Made by a program: the position numbers and the translations under genes
Assembly: GCA_016793465.1 (NCBI GenBank)
Contig: JAEUJW010000039.1
Coordinates: 124,001 to 188,000 of the forward strand
DNA from: Myxococcales bacterium
GTDB lineage: Bacteria; Myxococcota; Polyangia; Nannocystales; Nannocystaceae
DNA length: 64,000 bases
Direction of reading: 5' to 3'
In this document: positions 8,393-19,541 of the stretch, one piece after another
How positions within the stretch are numbered: the first letter of the stretch is position 1
How the letters are laid out: every line of letters starts with the position of its first letter
The notes under the pieces: generated by a model
What the model was told of the DNA's origin: nothing
Database searches by the model: none
What the model saw: only the letters and a program-made list of their open reading frames with translations

Positions 8393-10732
8393 TCAGTGCA
8401 GCCAGCGGCCGCGGCGGTCGCTCTCGCCGTCCTCCTCGGAGGCCTCGGACTCGGCGGCGGCGGCCTTGGCCCGGTCGCGCTCGCGGAGCATGGCGGTGAG
8501 GATGAGGCCGAAGCCGGCGCCCCACACGAGGATCATGAGGGCGATCCAGTAGGGCGAGGCGCCCATGCCGTAGAGGAACGGCGCGCCGGCGGTGTGGGTG
8601 AGGGCGACGTGGTCGACCTCGAGGCGGTAGACGAGCACGGCGAAGGCGATCTGGAGGACGAGGAGGGCGCCGGTCGCCATGCTGACGCCGAGCTTGCCGT
8701 CACGACGGCGCGAGCTGAGGAGCAGGCCGGCGACCGCGGTCTCGGCGATCAGGACGACCTGGGCCAGCGTGGCCCACATGACCTCGGACTGCTCGCCGCT
8801 GAGGCCGCTGCGCGCCATGACCTGGGTGTACGCCATGCCGACCGTCGCCATGGTCAGGGCGAGCACGCCCTGGAAGCGGAGGAAGGCGCTGCGAGCCTCG
8901 ACGTGGCTCGGAGTGGCGTGGGCGCGGGCCGGACGGCGCAGGCTGGCGATCAGCAGCCAGCCGAGCAGCGGCAGCAGGAAGGCGCTGGCGAGGAAGGTGA
9001 CGAGGTTGAGGCTGTCGAAGCTCTGGGTGTTGATGCGGGCGGACAGGTCGACCATCGTCAGCGCGGAGCAGCCGATGCTGGCGAGCGCGAGGGCGATGCC
9101 CTCGGCCGGGCGGAACAGCGGGGCCCACGCCTGCTCGACGCGGCGGCGCCAGCTCATCAGGCAGATGCCGGCGAGCATGAGCTGGGTGAGGATCGCGTAG
9201 CCGAGCATGGTCGGGCCGAGCTCCGGATCGGCGGCGGTCATGAGGTCCTGCGTGCCGGGCAGGCCGGACACGCCGAGCACGCCGCCGAACACCGCGGGCA
9301 GCGGCCCGAGCAGCAGGCCGGCGCTGGCCATGTTGGCGGTCACGAGGGTGCCGCCGACGACGCCGGTGCCGGCGATGCCCATCGCCATGAGGGCGCCGAC
9401 CAGCAGCGCGTTGACGCGGTGACCGAGGGCGTCGCCGATGCCGATCGCGGTGAGGTGCGTGGCCCCGGCGAGCACGCCGAGCAGCGCGAGCGGCATGAGC
9501 AGCGCAGCCGGGCCGACCGTCAGCGAGAGGATGACGGTGCCGAGCAGCAGCAGGATGCCGCCGCCGAGCATGGCGAACACGTTGGGGCCGAGCGCCATGG
9601 CGAGGGCCAGGTCGCCCGCGGACAGGCCCGTCATGCGCAGCACGGGCAGGGTGCCGGCCTCGCGCTCGCGGGCGGTGTGCGTGGCGGTGATGACCGGGCC
9701 GACGAGCAGCAGCATGAAGGACGCGAAGCCGAGGAGGATCGAGCCGAGCAGCTGCCAGCGCTGGTTGTCGGTGACGGGCGAGTGGTAGCGGATCGAGGGC
9801 TTCTCGATCGCGGTGAACTCGGCGATCGGGTCGGTGAGGCCCTGCTGCCAGATGCGGGCGTGCTGATCGAAGACCGCCTCGGCGAGCAGCTTGCCGTTGC
9901 CCTGGGCGAGGCTGGCGAGGGTCTGCGAGACGGTGGGCTGACCGCCCGAGCTCAGCACCCAGCCCGCGAGCTCGCCGCCGGCGCCGTAGGGGTCGCCGTT
10001 GAACAGGTCGGCCCACAGGGCCTGGCGGTCGGTGCCGTTGGTGTCGATCGCGAACTCGCCGTCGCGCCGCTGCAGGCGCTCGATGCGGGTGGCGTAGCCC
10101 TGCAGCTGGCGGCGCTGGGCCTCGATCTCGCGGAGCAGCGGGCCCTGGGCGCCGCCGATCTTGCCGTCCTGGACGTCGAAGGTGGAGGCGGCGATCTGCA
10201 GGCTCGAGGTGCGCTGGAGGTCCTCGTCGCGCGAGGTCAGCGGGCGCAGGTCGATGGTGGTCAGCAGCAGGTCGGACAGGTCCTTGCGACCGCCGAGCAG
10301 GTCGCCCTCGAGGTGGACGGTCTGGGTCTTCAGGATCGCCTCGGCCTGCGCGAGGTTGTCGAGGCCCTGGGCGACGCGGGACTTCAGCTCGTGGAGGACG
10401 GCGGTGCGGACGCGCTGCTGGTTGGCGTGCTCGCGGTCGACGATGGCCTGCTCGCGGTCGTCGTAGCTGCACACGGGCTTGCCCGGTCCGTCGCACACGG
10501 CCCACGCGTCCTCCATGCCGATGGCGACGCGCACGTCGTGGGCGGCGGGGCTGTCCATGCGGGTGAGGGCCGATGTCCCCAGCCAGGACAGGCCGCTCAC
10601 GAGGGTGGCTGCCACGGCCGCGGAGATGCACCGCGATCGCAGATCACGGCGCAAAAACGGGCGCAGGCGCTGGAGGAGGGGCCGGGGCGCGTGCCCGGGG
10701 CCACTGTTGTTGTTGCGTTGATCGTCGTGCAC
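8393..10732 (-). CDS. ABC-2-like membrane permease with large extracytoplasmic domain
   Basis: About 779 residues from the GTG at 10732, chosen because AAGGCGGG lies upstream and translation further upstream looks non-coding. A first membrane helix (about 32-52) is followed by a roughly 270-residue extracytoplasmic region with coiled-coil-like Gln/Arg/Leu-rich stretches. Then come about ten or more membrane helices. The segment AREREAGTLPVLRMTGLSAG matches the cytoplasmic coupling motif of ABC-2 permeases (EREAGTL...). No ATP-binding subunit is adjacent, so its ATPase must be elsewhere or it is a permease-derived protein. The C-terminus is charged (EASEEDGESDRRGR). The substrate is unknown. 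Confidence 0.7.
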   Translation of the reverse strand: MHDDQRNNNSGPGHAPRPLLQRLRPFLRRDLRSRCISAAVAATLVSGLSWLGTSALTRMDSPAAHDVRVAIGMEDAWAVCDGPGKPVCSYDDREQAIVDREHANQQRVRTAVLHELKSRVAQGLDNLAQAEAILKTQTVHLEGDLLGGRKDLSDLLLTTIDLRPLTSRDEDLQRTSSLQIAASTFDVQDGKIGGAQGPLLREIEAQRRQLQGYATRIERLQRRDGEFAIDTNGTDRQALWADLFNGDPYGAGGELAGWVLSSGGQPTVSQTLASLAQGNGKLLAEAVFDQHARIWQQGLTDPIAEFTAIEKPSIRYHSPVTDNQRWQLLGSILLGFASFMLLLVGPVITATHTAREREAGTLPVLRMTGLSAGDLALAMALGPNVFAMLGGGILLLLGTVILSLTVGPAALLMPLALLGVLAGATHLTAIGIGDALGHRVNALLVGALMAMGIAGTGVVGGTLVTANMASAGLLLGPLPAVFGGVLGVSGLPGTQDLMTAADPELGPTMLGYAILTQLMLAGICLMSWRRRVEQAWAPLFRPAEGIALALASIGCSALTMVDLSARINTQSFDSLNLVTFLASAFLLPLLGWLLIASLRRPARAHATPSHVEARSAFLRFQGVLALTMATVGMAYTQVMARSGLSGEQSEVMWATLAQVVLIAETAVAGLLLSSRRRDGKLGVSMATGALLVLQIAFAVLVYRLEVDHVALTHTAGAPFLYGMGASPYWIALMILVWGAGFGLILTAMLRERDRAKAAAAESEASEEDGESDRRGRWLH

Positions 10733-10768
10733 GAGAGACCCGCCTTGCTGAGCCCCGGATGGGCCGTG

Positions 10769-10774
10769 AAGATA
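10769..10774 (-). promoter_or_regulatory. -10-like hexamer TATCTT with a normal leader
   Basis: TATCTT on the minus strand lies 36 nt before the GTG at 10732, with AAGGCGGG in between. This is one of the few heads of a unit that looks leadered. The 10733-10964 spacer holds only this and the divergent pgm promoter region. Confidence 0.3.
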
Positions 10775-10951
10775 AATTTGCCCGCGACGAGGGACGTGAA
10801 GTGGAGGACGAAGACCGTGAGGGCAGAACGGTCGGCCGAGGGGTTCACCCAAGTGGACCGACTGACAACCAGTAGCCCTTGAGTGTTCCATAAAACGACG
10901 CCCCCGAGCGGAAGATTTCACCGCGCATCAAGTTCGCCACGGCTTTTGCGG

Positions 10952-10957
10952 TAGGAT
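10952..10957 (+). promoter_or_regulatory. Start-proximal -10-like hexamer TAGGAT
   Basis: TAGGAT ends 7 nt before the GTG at 10965. Its AGGA core could also act as a weak ribosome site, so the two readings cannot be separated here. Confidence 0.35.
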
Positions 10958-10964
10958 TTCGCCC

Positions 10965-12782
10965 GTGCTGACGACACCCCAAGGATCTCCGCGACTGACG
11001 GCCGAGCTGGGTCTGCCCGCCGACACCGAACGCAGCGTGCGCGAGTGGCTCGACGATCCTCATTATGCGGGCGAGCGCGAGGCGCTGACGCAGCTGCTGC
11101 TGTCCGCGAGGACCGACGCGGCGGCCCGCGCCGAGCTGATGGACGCGTTCTCGCAGGTGCTCCCGATCGGCACCGGCGGGCGGCGCGGCAAGGTCGGACC
11201 GGGGCCCAACCGCCTCAACTCGGTGGTCGTGCGCGAGACGGCCCGCGGCCTGGCCCACGCGGTCAAGCAGGCTGGAGACACGCCGCAGGTCGCGGTCGTG
11301 TACGACACGCGCATGCACTCGCGACAGTTCGCCGCGGTGATCGCCGAGGAGCTGGCGGCCGAGGGGCTCACGGTGATCCTCTTCGACGCGCCGCGGCCGA
11401 CGCCCGAGCTGTCGTTCCTGGTCCGACGGATGGGCTGCGGCGCGGGGGTGGTCGTGAGTGCGAGCCACAACCCGCCGGAGGACAACGGGATCAAGATCTA
11501 CGGGCCCGACGGAGCGCAGGTGCTGGGCGCGCGCGACGCGGCGCTCATGCGGGCGATCGTCGGGGTGCGCTCGCTGCCCGCGCGGGGCGGCGAGTCGCCG
11601 GCGCAGATCCACGTGATCGCGGCCGACCAGGTCGAGGCCGAGGCCGACAAGCCCTACCACGCGCACGTGCTGGCCCAGGGGGTGGTGCCGGGGTCGTTGC
11701 CGGGCGCGGGCTTCTCGCTGGTGTTCACGCCGCTGCACGGGGTCGGGCACACCAGCGCCGGGGCGGTGCTGCGGGCGCGCGGGCTGACGGTCCACTTCGT
11801 CGAGCGCCAGTGCGACCCCGACGGCGGCAAGTTCTCGACGGTCAGCTCGGCCAACCCGGAGGCGCCGGCGTCGATGGCGATGGGCGTCGAGCTGGCGACC
11901 GCGACCGGCAGCGCCCTGGTGCTGGCGACCGACCCGGACGCCGACCGGCTGGGCGCGTGCGTGCGCACGCCCGACGGCGGGTTCGTGGCCATCGACGGCA
12001 ACCGCCTCGGGGTGCTGATGCTCGGCCACATCCTCGACACCCAGCAGCTGCAGCTGCCGGCCAACGGGTGGGTGCTGACGACCCTGGTGACGTCGCCGCT
12101 GATCGGGACGATGGCCCGGGCGCACGGGCTCGAGGTCGTCGACGATCTCCTGGTCGGGTTCAAGCATCACGCCGGGATGATGGCCGAACGCCCCGACAAG
12201 ACACTGGTTTTTGGGTGCGAGGAGAGCCACGGGTACATCCGCGGCGACGACATCCGCGACAAGGACGGAGCCATCGCGGCGCTGCTGCTGGCCGAGTGCG
12301 CGGCGGTCGCCCACGCCGAACGCAGGAATCTCTTCGACGTGCTCGAGAAGATCTGGTGCCGCTACGGCTATCACCGCGAGAAGACTGCCAATCTCGTGGC
12401 GCCTGGGCTCGCGGGGCGGCAGGCCATCGCGGCCGTCATGCAGGCCTGGCGGGCGCAGCCGCCGGCGGGGTTCGGTGGGCTGTCGGTGGTGCGAGTCGAC
12501 GACCGCCTGGCGCCGCGCCAGACCGGGTCGGCGACGCGCGACCTGCCGGGCGACGTGCTGTCGTTCGAGCTGGCAGGCGACGGCCGCGGCTGCCGCGTCG
12601 TGCTGCGGCCGAGCGGGACGGAGCCGAAGCTGAAGGTCTACGCGCTGGCGCGGAGCGCGGGCAACCTGGCCCACGACCAGCTGCCGGCGATCTGCGCCGA
12701 CATCGACGGGCTCATCGATCGTGTGCTGCTCGAGGCCGAGGCGGCGGCGCGGGCGGTCATGCAGCCGTTCCTCTCGGCCTGA
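10965..12782 (+). CDS. Phosphoglucomutase/phosphomannomutase (PgcA/PGM2-like)
   Basis: 605 residues, close to the 560-620 usual for the bacterial PgcA/PGM2 branch of the alpha-D-phosphohexomutase superfamily. It interconverts hexose 1- and 6-phosphates in the cytosol, feeding glycan and nucleotide-sugar synthesis. Visible motifs: substrate-entry GTGGRRGKVGPGPNRLN; the phosphoserine loop VVSASHNPPEDNGIKIYG with Ser167; the metal site TDPDADRLG (Asp323, 325, 327); the sugar-binding GCEESHGYI; and the phosphate-binding RPSGTEPKLKVY near the C-terminus. All catalytic elements are intact. Whether glucose or mannose is preferred cannot be told. The next two genes follow with 12- and 1-nt gaps, so the three probably form an operon. 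Confidence 0.9.
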   Translation: MLTTPQGSPRLTAELGLPADTERSVREWLDDPHYAGEREALTQLLLSARTDAAARAELMDAFSQVLPIGTGGRRGKVGPGPNRLNSVVVRETARGLAHAVKQAGDTPQVAVVYDTRMHSRQFAAVIAEELAAEGLTVILFDAPRPTPELSFLVRRMGCGAGVVVSASHNPPEDNGIKIYGPDGAQVLGARDAALMRAIVGVRSLPARGGESPAQIHVIAADQVEAEADKPYHAHVLAQGVVPGSLPGAGFSLVFTPLHGVGHTSAGAVLRARGLTVHFVERQCDPDGGKFSTVSSANPEAPASMAMGVELATATGSALVLATDPDADRLGACVRTPDGGFVAIDGNRLGVLMLGHILDTQQLQLPANGWVLTTLVTSPLIGTMARAHGLEVVDDLLVGFKHHAGMMAERPDKTLVFGCEESHGYIRGDDIRDKDGAIAALLLAECAAVAHAERRNLFDVLEKIWCRYGYHREKTANLVAPGLAGRQAIAAVMQAWRAQPPAGFGGLSVVRVDDRLAPRQTGSATRDLPGDVLSFELAGDGRGCRVVLRPSGTEPKLKVYALARSAGNLAHDQLPAICADIDGLIDRVLLEAEAAARAVMQPFLSA

Positions 12783-12794
12783 GGCAGGGGACGC

Positions 12795-14105
12795 GTGGCG
12801 CGGGCGCGGTGGATCGTCGGCGGGGTGGCGGTGGTCGCGGCGCTGGCCGCGGCCCTGTGGTGGATGGACGCCTTGCCGGTCGGCAAGGCCCGGCAAGGCG
12901 GCCGCGGCAAGCGGCAAGCGACGGCCGGGGCCGGCGGCGGGTGGGCAGACGGGGCGCTCGGGGTCGGCCAGCGCGACCAGGACCGCAGCGGGGTCGGCAC
13001 GGTCCGCGGGCGCGTCGTCGACAACGACGGGCTGCCGGTGACCGAGGGGCGGGTGATTCTTCATTGCCTGCGCGACGGAGCGGAGCAGAGCTTCCCTATC
13101 GATCGCGGGGCGGTCGAGGTCGGGCCCGAGGGCGAGTTCTCGGGGCCGGGCTGCCGCGGCATGGTCTGCGGCGAGCTTCGCCACCCGAGCCTGTTGCCGC
13201 GCGAGCCGTGGGTGTTCGAGGTCAACAAGCCGGAGCTGACGGTGACGGCGCGGCCGCTCGAGCGGGTGGTCGGCACGGTCACGGATCCGGAGGGGCAGCC
13301 GGTCGCCGGGGCCCAGGTGATCGTGCGCCGCGGGGTCGACGACGATCCGACCGCGCTGCCGCCGTTCACCGCCAGCAGCACGATCAGCGACGCGGAGGGG
13401 ATCTTCACGTTCGCGCGGGTCGAGCGCCCGCCGTGCGACCCGTGCGGCGAGGCCAGCGGGCGCTGCGAGCCGGGCCTGGTCGACGAGGTGCCGACCTACA
13501 ACGCGTTGCTGCTGATCGCGCGGGCGGCCGGGTTTCGCACGGTCGAGCAGGCGGTCGAGCTCGAGGGGCCGTGGGACGTGACGCTGCTGCCGCCGCTGGC
13601 GCCGCTGCACGGGACGCTGGTCGATGAGGAAGGGCGGGGTTATCCGCGGGCGCGGGTGCTGGCGCGATCGCGCGCGCGCAGCCACGAGGTGCATCAGGCG
13701 GCGGCCACCGGCGGGGTGTTTCGCCTGGGGCAGCTCGGCGAGGGGCTCTACGACCTGCGGGCCGTGCAGGACGGGGTCGAGCTGGCGACCGCGCCGGGGG
13801 TGGAGGCGGGGCAGGAGGTCGAGATGGTCGGCGCGCGGGCGGCGGCCGGACCGACGCTGGTGGTCGAGGTGGTGGCGAGCGGCGACGGGCGGCCGGTGCC
13901 GGGGGCGAGCGTCGACGGCGGGCCGTTCGTGGGCTCGCGGACGGACGAGGACGGGGCGGTGCGCGCCGCGGACGTGGCGCCGGGCAGCTACGCGCTGATG
14001 ATCCGCACGCGCTCGGGCACGCAGCGGCGCGCGGTCGAGGTGGCGGACGCGCCCGCAGGCGGCGAGATCGTGCGTCGCGTCGACATCGTGTACAACGCGC
14101 CCTGA
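12795..14105 (+). CDS. Carboxypeptidase regulatory-like (Ig-like) exported protein
   Basis: 436 residues from a GTG preceded by GGCAGGGGA. A signal anchor (WIVGGVAVVAALAAALWWM, residues 6-24) is followed by at least three repeats of the carboxypeptidase regulatory-like/transthyretin-like beta sandwich: RGRVVDNDGLPVTEGRVIL, VVGTVTDPEGQPVAGAQVIV, LHGTLVDEEGRGYPRARVLA, and a fourth near 350 (PVPGASVDGGPFVGSRTDED). A Cys-rich insertion (PPCDPCGEASGRCEPG) sits near residue 215. The large extracytoplasmic scaffold lacks any catalytic motif. It lies between phosphoglucomutase and a dual kinase and may supply an envelope ligand-binding module; this is inference. Confidence 0.7.
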   Translation: MARARWIVGGVAVVAALAAALWWMDALPVGKARQGGRGKRQATAGAGGGWADGALGVGQRDQDRSGVGTVRGRVVDNDGLPVTEGRVILHCLRDGAEQSFPIDRGAVEVGPEGEFSGPGCRGMVCGELRHPSLLPREPWVFEVNKPELTVTARPLERVVGTVTDPEGQPVAGAQVIVRRGVDDDPTALPPFTASSTISDAEGIFTFARVERPPCDPCGEASGRCEPGLVDEVPTYNALLLIARAAGFRTVEQAVELEGPWDVTLLPPLAPLHGTLVDEEGRGYPRARVLARSRARSHEVHQAAATGGVFRLGQLGEGLYDLRAVQDGVELATAPGVEAGQEVEMVGARAAAGPTLVVEVVASGDGRPVPGASVDGGPFVGSRTDEDGAVRAADVAPGSYALMIRTRSGTQRRAVEVADAPAGGEIVRRVDIVYNAP

Positions 14106-14106
14106 C

Positions 14107-17220
<3,114 letters not shown>

Positions 17221-17251
17221 CGGGCGAGGAGAGCGACGAGCGGACGGCGGC

Positions 17252-17375
17252 GCTCAGCCGCCGTCCAGCTTCTCGCGCAGCCTGAGCGGGCGCATGTCGG
17301 ACCGGACGTCCTCGCTCAGCCGCCGTCCATCTTCTTGCGCAGGCTGAGCGGGCGCATGTCGGTCCAGACCTCCTC
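17252..17375. repeat. 62-bp imperfect tandem duplication of the MbtH gene 3' end
   Basis: 17252-17313 and 17314-17375 align without gaps and differ at about six positions. The second copy is the true 3' end of the MbtH-like gene. The first lies just downstream of its stop codon and keeps the same frame and stop. Confidence 0.85.
17254..17313 (-). pseudogene. Duplicated C-terminal fragment of an MbtH-like protein
   Basis: Read on the minus strand, copy 1 encodes EDVRSDMRPLRLREKLDGG and a stop, against [19 protein letters not shown] in the intact gene. The WTD motif has become RSD. No start codon or upstream coding part belongs to it, so it is a 3'-end remnant with no expected product. Confidence 0.6.
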
Positions 17376-17519
17376 GATGTAGGCCAGGCACTCGGCCTTG
17401 TTGCCGGACTTGCCGGCCTCCTTCCACCCGGCCGGGACCTCGCGCTCGGCCGGCCAGATCGAGTACTGCTCCTCGTGGTTGACCACGACCTTGTAGATTC
17501 GGTCCATCTCGTCCGACAT
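17316..17519 (-). CDS. Orphan MbtH-like protein
   Basis: 67 residues, the usual size of the family. The full MbtH signature is present: [10 protein letters not shown] near residues 14-23, PAGW, and [15 protein letters not shown] at the C-terminus. Two conserved Trp used in adenylation-domain binding are present. MbtH proteins are cytosolic partners that stabilise and activate adenylation domains of non-ribosomal peptide synthetases. A strong AAGGAGG lies before the ATG. It follows the last antiporter gene by 11 nt on the same strand and probably shares its transcript. No NRPS gene is in the window, so it must act in trans. An internal Met5 is an alternative start. Confidence 0.9.
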   Translation of the reverse strand: MSDEMDRIYKVVVNHEEQYSIWPAEREVPAGWKEAGKSGNKAECLAYIEEVWTDMRPLSLRKKMDGG

Positions 17520-17530
17520 CGCCGCCTCCT

Positions 17531-19315
17531 TCACACGTACGCGAGGAACAGACACACGGCCAGCAGGCCGCAGATGAGGATCGTGGCCCCGCCGAGGCCC
17601 CACTCGCGGAAGTACTGGCCCTCCTGCGGGGCCGAGTAGACCACGCGCTTGAGGTCGTCCGGCAGGTGGCCGATGAAGCCGTCGCGCACGTCGCCGAGGG
17701 CGAGCGCGACCGGGCGCAGCAGGTGCTTCCAGGCGCCGGGGAACAGCACGCGGTAAAACCAGTCGCTGTCGAGCGTGATCGTCAGCGTGCGCTTCAGGAC
17801 CGGCAGCAGGGTGAAGAACGCGAGGCCCGAGAACAGCAGCAGCTGCAGCTGGCTGATCACGTGCGAGGCGGTGTAGGCCTCGTACTTGGCGGTCTCGGCG
17901 GGGAACGGGAGGATGGCGTAGAGCGGCGCGTAGAGCCCGGGCACGCCGAGCCCGACGCACAGGGCGGCGAACAGCAGCATGGCCGCGCGCATGTTCCACG
18001 GCGGGTCGGGCGGGCGCAGGCCCGAGTCCTTCTGGAAGAACACGAACCACGGGAACTTGATGCCGGCGTGCAGGAACACGCCCGCCGACGCGGCGGTCAG
18101 CACGAACCACGCGAGCGCGAGGTGGCTGTCGGCGGCGGCCTGGTTGATCATCGACTTGGTGACGAACCCCGAGGTCAGCGGGAACGACGAGATGGCGAGC
18201 GCGCCGATGATGCCGCACCACATGGTGATCGGCATCGAGTGGTAGAGCCCGCCGAGGTCGGTGCACTTGCGCTTGCCGGTCATGTACAGCACGCTGCCGG
18301 CCGACATCAGCAGCAGCGCCTTGTAGATGATGTGGGCGAACGCGTGGGCGGCGGCGCCGTTGAGCGCCATGGCCGTGCCGATGCCGATGCCGCAGACCAT
18401 GAACCCGACCTGGTTGATGATCGAGTAGGCGAGGATCCGCCGCATGTCGTTCTCGAGGATGGCGTAGACGATGCCGTAGACGGCCATCGCCAGGCCCACG
18501 TAGACCAGCAGGTCGGTGCCGGCGAACAGCAGCATGAGCACGTACACCGACGTCTTGGTGGTGTACGCCGAGAGGAACACGGTGCCGCTCTCGGACGCCT
18601 CGGGGTAGGCGTCGGGCAGCCAGGCGCCCAGGCCGGGCGCGCCGGCGTTGACGAGGATGCCGAGCAGGATGAGCCACGGCGCGACCTCGCCGGGCCCGCA
18701 GGTGAGGCCCGTGAACGTGGCGCCGAAGGCGAAGTGCGACAGCGCCAGCGGGTCGGCCACACCCCGCGCCTGCAGCGCGTACACGTGGGCCAGGATGCCG
18801 GCCATGAGCAGCACGCCGCCGACGAGGTGCACGAGCGCGTAGCGGTAGCCGGCGCGGCCCGACTCCTTTGTTCCGGCGCTCCACACCACGACCGTCGAGC
18901 CGACGGCCATGAGCTCCCAGAACATGAAGAGGGTGAGGATGTCGCCGGCGAAGGTCACGCAGATGGCGCTGCCGGCGTAGACGAACGCGGCCGGGAGCTC
19001 GACGCGCCAGCGCTTGCCGCGTGCGCTGTTCAAGCCGGCGATCGGGTGGGCGAACAGGGCCCCGGCGAAGGCCATCAGCGCGAAGATGGTGGCGAACACG
19101 GCGGTCGGCGGCTGCCACTGCAGGACGGTCAGCGTGTACGCGTCCATGAACGGCAGGGTGACCGTGAGGTCGCCGGGGATCATCCAGATGCCGGCGAGCG
19201 TGAGCAGCGGCAGGGCGAGGGCGACCGCCGGCGCGGCGCCGCGGAGCAGCGGGAGGAGCAGGCCGCCTACGACGAGGAGGAGGCCCGGGGGCGGGAGGCC
19301 GGCGGCTTCAGTCAT
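17531..19315 (-). CDS. Third MrpD/NuoLMN-like proton-translocating subunit
   Basis: 594 residues, about 14-16 membrane helices. It belongs to the proton-conducting membrane transporter family shared by complex I NuoL/M/N and Mrp antiporter A/D subunits. Family features: [15 protein letters not shown] (conserved Glu on TM5), [28 protein letters not shown] (the TM7-8 Lys region), [19 protein letters not shown] and [19 protein letters not shown] (the TM12 Lys). Compared with the two other copies it has a long C-terminal extension with a final helix, somewhat like NuoL. Its ATG overlaps the stop of the preceding small gene by 8 bp. Confidence 0.85.
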   Translation of the reverse strand: MTEAAGLPPPGLLLVVGGLLLPLLRGAAPAVALALPLLTLAGIWMIPGDLTVTLPFMDAYTLTVLQWQPPTAVFATIFALMAFAGALFAHPIAGLNSARGKRWRVELPAAFVYAGSAICVTFAGDILTLFMFWELMAVGSTVVVWSAGTKESGRAGYRYALVHLVGGVLLMAGILAHVYALQARGVADPLALSHFAFGATFTGLTCGPGEVAPWLILLGILVNAGAPGLGAWLPDAYPEASESGTVFLSAYTTKTSVYVLMLLFAGTDLLVYVGLAMAVYGIVYAILENDMRRILAYSIINQVGFMVCGIGIGTAMALNGAAAHAFAHIIYKALLLMSAGSVLYMTGKRKCTDLGGLYHSMPITMWCGIIGALAISSFPLTSGFVTKSMINQAAADSHLALAWFVLTAASAGVFLHAGIKFPWFVFFQKDSGLRPPDPPWNMRAAMLLFAALCVGLGVPGLYAPLYAILPFPAETAKYEAYTASHVISQLQLLLFSGLAFFTLLPVLKRTLTITLDSDWFYRVLFPGAWKHLLRPVALALGDVRDGFIGHLPDDLKRVVYSAPQEGQYFREWGLGGATILICGLLAVCLFLAYV

Positions 19316-19541
19316 CGTAGTATGTGTCCTTCCGCTTCAACACGAGGCCGACGACGAACTTCGAGACGAGCACCATGGCGGCGCACACGCCGAAGCCGTA
19401 CCAGGCGTGAAAGCCGAACGTGCCGTCGACGCCGAAGTGCGCGTGGTGGTGCACGGCCGCGTCGGCGGCGACCAGGAGGGCGAGCACGACGAGGGAGACG
19501 ATCCACATCGTGCGGATGGTGGCGGGGTCTTCGAGCCTCAT
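19308..19541 (-). CDS. Small two-helix membrane protein of the Mrp operon
   Basis: 77 residues from an ATG that overlaps the preceding stop codon (ATGA). Two membrane helices (about 11-28, TMWIVSLVVLALLVAADAAV, and about 46-66, YGFGVCAAMVLVSKFVVGLV) are joined by a loop with HHHAHF, which could bind metal. The C-terminus is charged (KRKDTYYDD). No named family was recognised. Tight coupling on both sides implies a subunit or assembly factor of the antiporter. Confidence 0.7.
   Translation of the reverse strand: MRLEDPATIRTMWIVSLVVLALLVAADAAVHHHAHFGVDGTFGFHAWYGFGVCAAMVLVSKFVVGLVLKRKDTYYDD

Noticed and set aside
17223..17315. A second functional MbtH gene
   Set aside because: Only the last 19 codons are present and the WTD motif is lost; no start or upstream coding region exists.
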